A stretch of DNA of 64,000 nucleotides from Candidatus Altimarinota bacterium (lineage in GTDB: Bacteria; Patescibacteriota; Gracilibacteria; BD1-5; UBA6164), in NCBI GenBank assembly GCA_013350285.1, contig JAAXWG010000006.1, positions 1-64,000 on the forward strand, written 5' to 3'. Position 1 is the stretch's first letter, and each line of letters opens with the position of its first letter. The translations under genes and the position numbers were made by a program. Below the pieces are notes generated by a model that saw only the letters and a program-made list of their open reading frames with translations, had not been told where the DNA came from and ran no database searches. Positions 59,023-64,000 of this stretch are shown here, in pieces.

Positions 59023-59508
59023 ATGGTAGCTGAAAATAAAAAAAATCCAAGGACAGAAGGAAGAGACAATAAGGAAGTAACTACTCCTGAGTTCAAAGAA
59101 GAGTTACTCAGTATTGATAGAGTTACAAGAGTTACTGCATGAGGAAGACAACTTCGTTTTAGAGCTGTTATACTTGTTGGAGATGGAAAAGGAAAAGTTT
59201 GACTTTGAACTGGAAAATCTTGGGAAGTAGTTGATGCTATAGCAAAAGCAATTTCAGATGCAAAGAAAAACTTAGTAAAAGTAAAAATAGAAGATTGAAC
59301 TGTACCATACAATACAAAAAATAAATATAAATCAGCAAGAATTATGCTTCATCCAGCTTCAAAAGGAACAGGAATTATTGCTTGAGGAGCAATAAGAAAA
59401 GTATTAATGGTTGCTTGATATAGTGACATTCTTGCAAAAAAATATGGTTCATCAAATCATATCAATAATGCAAGAGCGACAATTGAAGCACTGAGTTCTT
59501 TTAAATAG
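59023..59508 (+). CDS. rpsE: 30S ribosomal protein S5 (uS5)
   Basis: The 161-aa product has the double-stranded RNA-binding N domain RVTAGGRQLRFRAVILVGDGKGKVGLGTGKS (two-TGA in VGLGT), then KNLVKVKIEDGTVPYNTKNKYKSARIMLHPASKGTGIIAGGAIRKVLMVAGYSDILAKKYGSSNHINNARATIEAL. Right after it comes rplO: the rpmD (L30) gene normally found between them is absent. Confidence 0.97.
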
Positions 59509-59533
59509 TAATTAGTTTTTAACCGTTGAAATT

Positions 59534-59992
59534 ATGTTTTCTTTAAATAATTTAAAACCAGCTGATTGAGCAAGAAAAGCTTCAAAAAGACTTGGAAGAT
59601 GAAATGGATCAGGAAAATGAACTTTTTCTGGAAAAGGATGTAAGGGGCAAAAAGCAAGAAGTGGTTGAAATATTCCAGCTTGGTTTGAATGAGGACAAAC
59701 TCCTTTATTCAGAAGAATGCCAAAATTAAAAGGTTTTTCAAATGCTCTTTTTAAAAAAGAATATAATATTGTAAATATAAGTGATTTAGAAAAAATTTGT
59801 ACAAAATGAATTTCTACTATAGATAAACAAGTTCTTATTGATAATAATCTTATAGGAAAGAAGAATTTACCAATAAAGGTTCTTTGAGATTGAGAATTAA
59901 AATCTAAGCTTTTATTAAAAGTAGAAAGAGTTTCTCGCTCAGCAAAAGAAGCAATAGAAAAAGCTGGAGGAAGTATAGAAATTTTATCATAG
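59534..59992 (+). CDS. rplO: 50S ribosomal protein L15 (uL15)
   Basis: The 152-aa product has the Gly-rich [54 protein letters not shown] (TGA-Gly in most places) and C-terminal VERVSRSAKEAIEKAGGSIEIL. It ends at TAG 59990-59992 and is followed by a hairpin before secY. Confidence 0.96.
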
Positions 59993-60000
59993 TATAGAAT

Positions 60001-60027
60001 AACCCAAAAAGTATTTGGGTTTTTTAT
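60001..60027 (+). terminator. Hairpin between rplO and secY
   Basis: Arms acccaaa/tttgggt with a five-base loop and T6, nine bases after rplO. It may attenuate and not fully end transcription, since secY begins 20 nt on. Confidence 0.6.
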
Positions 60028-60046
60028 TATTTAAGTAAAAAGAGTT

Positions 60047-61315
60047 ATGATATTGAATCATATGAAATCTATTTTTGCCGTAAAGGATTTAAGAAAAAAA
60101 ATTATAGCAACACTTTTGCTTGTTCTTGTTTACAAGATTTTATCAGTTGTACCAGTACCTGGAGTAAATACTGCAGGACTTGAAGCAATGATATCACAAC
60201 AAAAATGACTTTCATTTTTTAGTGCATTAATGGGATGAGGACTTGAAAATTTCTCAATAATACTTATGGGACTTTCACCGTATATTAATGCCTCTATTAT
60301 TATTCAACTTTTATGAGTAATTATTCCAAAAATAGGTGATCTTCAAAAAGAAGGAGAAACAGGACAAAAGAAAATTAATAAGGCAACAAGACTTCTTGCT
60401 CTTCCACTTGCTTTCATACAAAGTTATGGAATGATATTTTTATTAAATAGTCTTGTTTGAGGAACAATTATAGATATTACAAATATGAATACTGTAATGA
60501 GTGCTATGCTTGTTGTCACTGCTGGAACTATTTTTCTTATGTGGCTTGGTGAAGTAATGACAGAATATTGAATAGGAAATGGAATTAGTATTATTATTAC
60601 TGCTTGAGTTCTTTCTTGAGTACCATGACAAATTATGACTTATATTTCTAATGGAAATTATCCTCTTTTTGCATGAATTTTTATAGCAACACTTGCTATT
60701 ATTTATGTAATTATAAAATTTACTGAGGGAAATAGAAGAATTCCTATTATATATACAAGAACATGAAGAGAAGAAAAATCATATTTCCCAATTAGAATAA
60801 ATCAAGCAGGAATGGTGCCAATCATATTTGCTGTTTCTATTGTTACCTTTCCTTCAATTCTTTGACAGATTTTTAATAATACAACTTCTGCAAAACTTTC
60901 TTCTATAGGAGATTTTTTGATAAAATATTTTAGTATGACAAATCCTTCTTGGGTATTTATCATTATTTACTTTTTACTTGTTCTCGCTTTTTCTTTTTTC
61001 TATGTATCAGTTACTTTTAATACAGAAAATGTTGCAGAAAGTATACAAAAAAGAGGAGGGTATATTCCTTGAATTAGACCATGACTAGAAACCGCTGAAT
61101 ACCTTGGAAAGGTTTCAAATCATCTTAATCTATTTGGAGGATGATTTCTTGCACTTATTGCAGTACTTCCTTATCTCCTTTGAAAAATAATGGGGCAATC
61201 TGTTGATTTTATTATTAGTGCTTCGTGACTTATAATTATCGTTTCAGTTGTTCTTGATTTAGTAAGAAAGGTTGATTCAGAAATGAAGATGTTTGATTAC
61301 AATAAATATAAATAG
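60047..61315 (+). CDS. secY: Protein translocase subunit SecY
   Basis: SecY forms the protein-conducting channel. The 422-aa product has ten predicted membrane helices, beginning KDLRKKIIATLLLVLVYKILSVVPVPGVN, then GLSPYINASIIIQLL (plug and helix 2b), RIPIIYTRT, INQAGMVPIIFAVSIVTFPSIL, and RRGGYIPGIRPGLETAEYL-type loop with TGA. An internal ATG (60062, MKSIF) is possible. It follows rplO as in all bacteria, but the usual adk and map genes do not follow; a type IV secretion-like set does. Confidence 0.96.
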
Positions 61316-61316
61316 T

Positions 61317-61353
61317 AAAAACCTCAGCTTCAATTGAAGTTGAGGTTTTTTTA
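61317..61353 (+). terminator. Terminator after secY
   Basis: Stem aaaacctcagcttcaa/ttgaagttgaggtttt with one G-U pair, then T-rich; two bases after the secY stop. It ends the ribosomal protein operon. Confidence 0.85.
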
Positions 61354-61421
61354 TTGTAAATAAATTGAAAAAAATAAAAAAATATATACTATAAGTGAGA
61401 AATTTTTTTTAAAGATACACT

Positions 61422-61838
61422 ATGCAATATAAAATACCAGTACAAATAGAAAATGAAGATCCTATATTTTTATGACTAAGTTTAAGGCAGTTAGCAATAG
61501 TTATGATAGGATCCGCTATTGCTTATTATGTTTTCAAATCTTTATCATTGAGAACATCTTCTGAAATTGCTCTTATTCCAAGTATTTTTATAATTCTTTT
61601 TACTTTAGTAATAGCTCTTTTTAAAAATTCAGAAATGACATTTGTTCCCTTTATTCTCGCTTTACTTCGCTTTAATATCAATCCAAAAGAAAGAATTTGG
61701 GCAAATACCATAGATAGTTTTCAACCAATAGATATAGGGATATTAACAAATATTGATAATAAAAAAGATGAAAAAGTGGATTTTGATGAAAAAATAGATA
61801 AAATGAAAGAGTTTTCAGAAAATATAGAAAAAATATAA
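61422..61838 (+). CDS. PrgI-family type IV secretion/conjugation protein (138 aa)
   Basis: The N terminus MQYKIPVQIENEDPIFLGLSLRQLAIVM matches the PrgI family of small T4SS membrane proteins, whose members pair with VirB4-like ATPases. Two membrane helices lie at ~24-44 and 55-75, followed by FNINPKERIWAN and an acidic Lys-Asp-rich tail. It is first in a set with a TraC-like domain protein, a VirB2-like pilin and another membrane protein; the ATPase body (VirB4) is not in the window. One Gly is TGA. Confidence 0.8.
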
Positions 61839-61854
61839 TATAATTTATTGTATC

Positions 61855-62571
61855 GTGCCAGTAAAAGAGAAAAAAAATATTCCTTGATGATCAGATGGAT
61901 CAGTCCAAAGACACCTTCCATTTTCTCAGATAAGAGAAAATATTATTATTATGAAGGATTCAAGTGCAAGAATGGTTTTGAGATGTAGTACTATAAATTT
62001 TCTTCTTAAAAGTACAGAAGAACAAGATAGTATAATTATAGGGTTTCAAAGGTTTCTCAATGCTCTTGATTTTCCGGTACAAATAATTATACGATCAACA
62101 AAGCTTGATATTAACGGTTATCTTGATAAATTAAGCAATCTTGCAGTAAAACAAAAAAATCCACTTTTACAAAACCAAACATATGAATATATTGAATATC
62201 TTCATAAACTTGTTGAGGTTGCTCAAATTATGAAAAAAGAATTTTATATAGTTATTCCTTTTGATCAGGAAGAATGAAAAAGTGTAAAAGATACAACAAT
62301 TGTTGGAATATTTAAAAATTTTTGGAAATCAATAAATGGTATGAATGATATTTCAAAAGTGAGACAACAAATAAGAGATTTTTGAAATTTAAAAAAATGA
62401 CTAAGTAACAGAGTAAATGTTATAAAAACGAGTTTAGAAAATATAGGAATTAGAGGGACTCCTCTTGAAAAAATTGAACTTGTTCGCTTTTTGACGGATT
62501 ATTATAATCCAAGTCTTGATAACATAACTCCTTTAAAATGAGAACTTTCAGATTATAATGTAATACAATAA
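61855..62571 (+). CDS. TraC/VirB4 N-terminal-like domain protein (238 aa)
   Basis: Start GTG 61855 (VPVKEKKNIPGGSDG with two TGA codons). The core LPFSQIRENIIIMKDSSARMVLRCSTINFLLKSTEEQDSIIIGFQRFLNALDFPVQIIIRSTKLDINGYL resembles the N-terminal domain of TraC/VirB4 ATPases; here it is a separate protein of 238 aa without the Walker motifs. The split domain next to PrgI is the layout in many CPR genomes. Its ATPase partner is expected elsewhere in the genome. Confidence 0.75.
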
Positions 62572-62573
62572 TT

Positions 62574-62933
62574 ATGAAAAAAATATTTTTTAGCTTTCTT
62601 GGATTTATTCTTTCTACTCAAATAAGTTTTGCTGTTGATGATGCTTGAGTTTTATCATGAATTTGAGCAAATGCTCAAACAAAAATAAGAGAAGGAAATA
62701 TACATATTGGTGATATTCCAAAAATAATAGTGGGAGCAATAGATTTTTTTATGGGTTTTGCTGCTACAATTTCTTTGATTTTTATTATTATTTGATCTTA
62801 TCAAATGCTTTTTGGTTCAGTTTTTGATCAAAAATCAAAAGGAAAAGAAACAATTATAATGGCAATTTCTTGACTTGCTCTCGCATCACTTTCTTGGTTA
62901 ATTATTAAACTTATTCTTGATAACTTTAGTTAA
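62574..62933 (+). CDS. VirB2/TrbC pilin-like protein (119 aa)
   Basis: An N-terminal signal peptide (MKKIFFSFLGFILSTQISFA, ~1-20) precedes two hydrophobic helices, ~50-75 (GAIDFFMGFAATISLIFIIIG) and ~90-112 (TIIMAISGLALASLSWLIIKLIL), with basic loop FDQKSKGKE between, the VirB2/TrbC plan. These proteins polymerise into conjugative pili or act in T4SS. It is two bases after the TraC-like gene. It resembles the 10494 gene in plan, so the genome may carry several such pilins. Confidence 0.75.
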
Positions 62934-62945
62934 TAATAAAAAAGT

Positions 62946-63407
62946 ATGGAAACAATTTTGTATACTTGGAAATTTTCAGCAAAAAAAGAAAGGTCAAAAT
63001 TATGGTATATAATAGGACTTTCTATTGTTATTTGACTTGTAATTTGGGGATTTTTGACTTCTCAGTATGGAATGAGTTTTATTATTATTCTTATTGCATG
63101 AATAAGTTATTTTCTTGAAATAAATGGGGAAGACGAAATTCTTGTTCAAGTAGAACAATTATGAATAAAAATAGGAGAATGATTTTATGATTATTGAAAA
63201 ATCCAATCTTTTACATTTATTTATGATGAAGCAAATGCTATTTTACTGAGATTAAAAACAAATAAAAAAGGGGTAGCTGTTATTGATATTGATGTTGATA
63301 ACACTATTGCTCAGCAACTTCGCCCAATATTAGCTTCTTTTTTACAAGAAGATGAAAAAGAAGATATTAGCTTTATTGATAGATTAGTAAAAATTTTAAA
63401 ACTTTAG
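62946..63407 (+). CDS. Two-helix membrane protein of the T4SS-like set (153 aa)
   Basis: Not assigned. Two helices (~21-41, 44-62; YIIGLSIVIGLVIWGFL, SFIIILIAGISYFLEI) precede a soluble domain with IGEGFYDYGKIQSFTFIYDEANAILLRLKTNKKGVAVIDIDVDNTIAQQLR, then FLQEDEKEDISFIDRLVKILKL. Co-directional and 12 nt after the pilin-like gene. It recurs, in my memory, near T4SS loci of CPR genomes but without a name. Confidence 0.6.
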
Positions 63408-63415
63408 TTTTTTTT

Positions 63416-63838
63416 ATGAAAATAATAAGTTCTATTCTTCTCAATGCCTTTATATTATTTTTGATAGCATTCCTTCTTTCTTCTAATGATGATATGGGAA
63501 TAACAAATGGAGTCGTTTTATGATGCAAAGATTGTTCTTATTTTTCTTCTGAGGCTTGGAAAACTTATATTATAGGATGAGTTATTCTTTGACTTATAAA
63601 CCTCACTATAAAACCTCTTTTGAAACTTGTGAGTCTTCCTTTTTTCTTTTTATTTTTTTGACTTACAATTTTTATTGTTAATGCAATTGTTTTAAAGCTT
63701 TTCAGTTATATTATAAATGATATTCTCTGGATTCATGAAATATCATATACTATAGAAGGCTGGGTGAATTTTGTAATTGCAGTTGCAATTTTTACTATTT
63801 TGAATATGGTTTATTCACTTTTATTTTTTAAAAAATAA
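63416..63838 (+). CDS. Phage holin family IV / YvlD-like membrane protein (140 aa)
   Basis: Four hydrophobic helices, with the motif GLINLTIKPLLKLVSLPFFFLFFGLTIFIVNAIVLKLF that is typical of the mycobacteriophage-holin-IV/YvlD family. Function is unclear; these are chromosomal membrane proteins in many bacteria, not necessarily phage. It lies between the T4SS-like set and secG, six bases before secG. Confidence 0.7.
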
Positions 63839-63843
63839 TTATA

Positions 63844-64000
63844 ATGTTAACATTTTTGAAAATTCTAGAAATAGTTGTTTCTATTTTACTTATAGCGGTT
63901 GTTTTAATACAAAATAAGAATGTAACTCTTAACCTTACAAGTATGTGAGGTGGAATGGGAGTAGTTACAAAAAGATGACCTGAAAAAGTTCTTCAAATAA
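63844..64000 (+). CDS. secG: Preprotein translocase subunit SecG, N-terminal part
   Basis: The gene runs off the right edge after 52 codons. MLTFLKILEIVVSILLIAVVLIQNKNVTL, then GGGMGVVTKRGPEKVLQI, is the SecG pattern: first helix, the Gly-rich loop GxxxGGGMG and the conserved R(R)G-EK-L. SecG aids SecYEG translocation. TGA encodes two Gly. Its place next to secY-region genes is unusual but not unknown. Confidence 0.8.

Noticed and set aside
60047-60061. secY start five codons later at 60062
   Set aside because: Both are possible; the first ATG was kept because no evidence decides between them.

Overview
The window is A+T-rich bacterial chromosome in which UGA is read as glycine (translation table 25). 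In-frame TGA codons fall at invariant glycines of EF-Tu, Obg, RecQ, GyrB, SecY and most ribosomal proteins, and every gene closes with TAA or TAG. Together with a diverged 16S rRNA, no rpmD (L30) between rpsE and rplO, and many family-less proteins, this points to the Candidate Phyla Radiation, specifically Gracilibacteria or Absconditabacteria (SR1); I cannot separate the two from this window. All coding coordinates here were traced through TGA.

Layout. 1-6056 (minus): a queA fragment and three large unrecognised proteins (628, 724 and 600 aa) with identical 23-nt gaps. 6215-14772 (plus): ftsX, tRNA-Asp/Ala, two tiny basic proteins, tuf, rpsJ, rpmB, tRNA-Leu, rpsP, a KH protein, a pilin-like membrane protein, a FecR-domain protein and a CHASE2-class III cyclase; an FtsB/DivIC-like gene lies opposite. 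14802-20640: typA, rpsF-ssb-rpsR, era, a two-domain thiol oxidoreductase and a membrane-anchored helix-turn-helix protein. 20831-26238: tRNAs, obg, a small foreign-looking cupin island, prfA (the release factor that does not read UGA), a PcrB/GGGPS-like enzyme and a HIT protein. 26267-35376: pyrG, a SemiSWEET-like protein, gyrB, a HEPN-like protein, recQ and a 582-aa unknown.

35573-41255: four tRNAs, a complete 16S-23S-5S operon with boxA elements and processing stems, and two more tRNAs. 41353-51123: a transglutaminase-like protein, a DEAD-box helicase, palindromic repeats beside a GIY-YIG nuclease, an ABC-F protein, two tandem Cys-rich repeat paralogues each carrying the same 53-bp palindromic insertion in frame, an RRM protein and pheS.

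51211-61315: a strong promoter and leader followed by the main ribosomal protein operon rplC to rplO, then secY. From 61422 to the end: a type IV secretion/pilus-like set (PrgI, TraC-like, VirB2-like, a membrane protein), a holin-IV-like protein and the start of secG.

Most clear promoters (rRNA, r-protein, tRNA) share a 16-nt spacer. The 16S 3' end has an altered anti-Shine-Dalgarno (UCUCC in place of CCUCC), and most genes lack a visible Shine-Dalgarno. The best candidates for something undescribed are the three-gene block at the left edge, the palindrome-carrying paralogue pair, the obg/cupin island and the HEPN-recQ-582 aa run.
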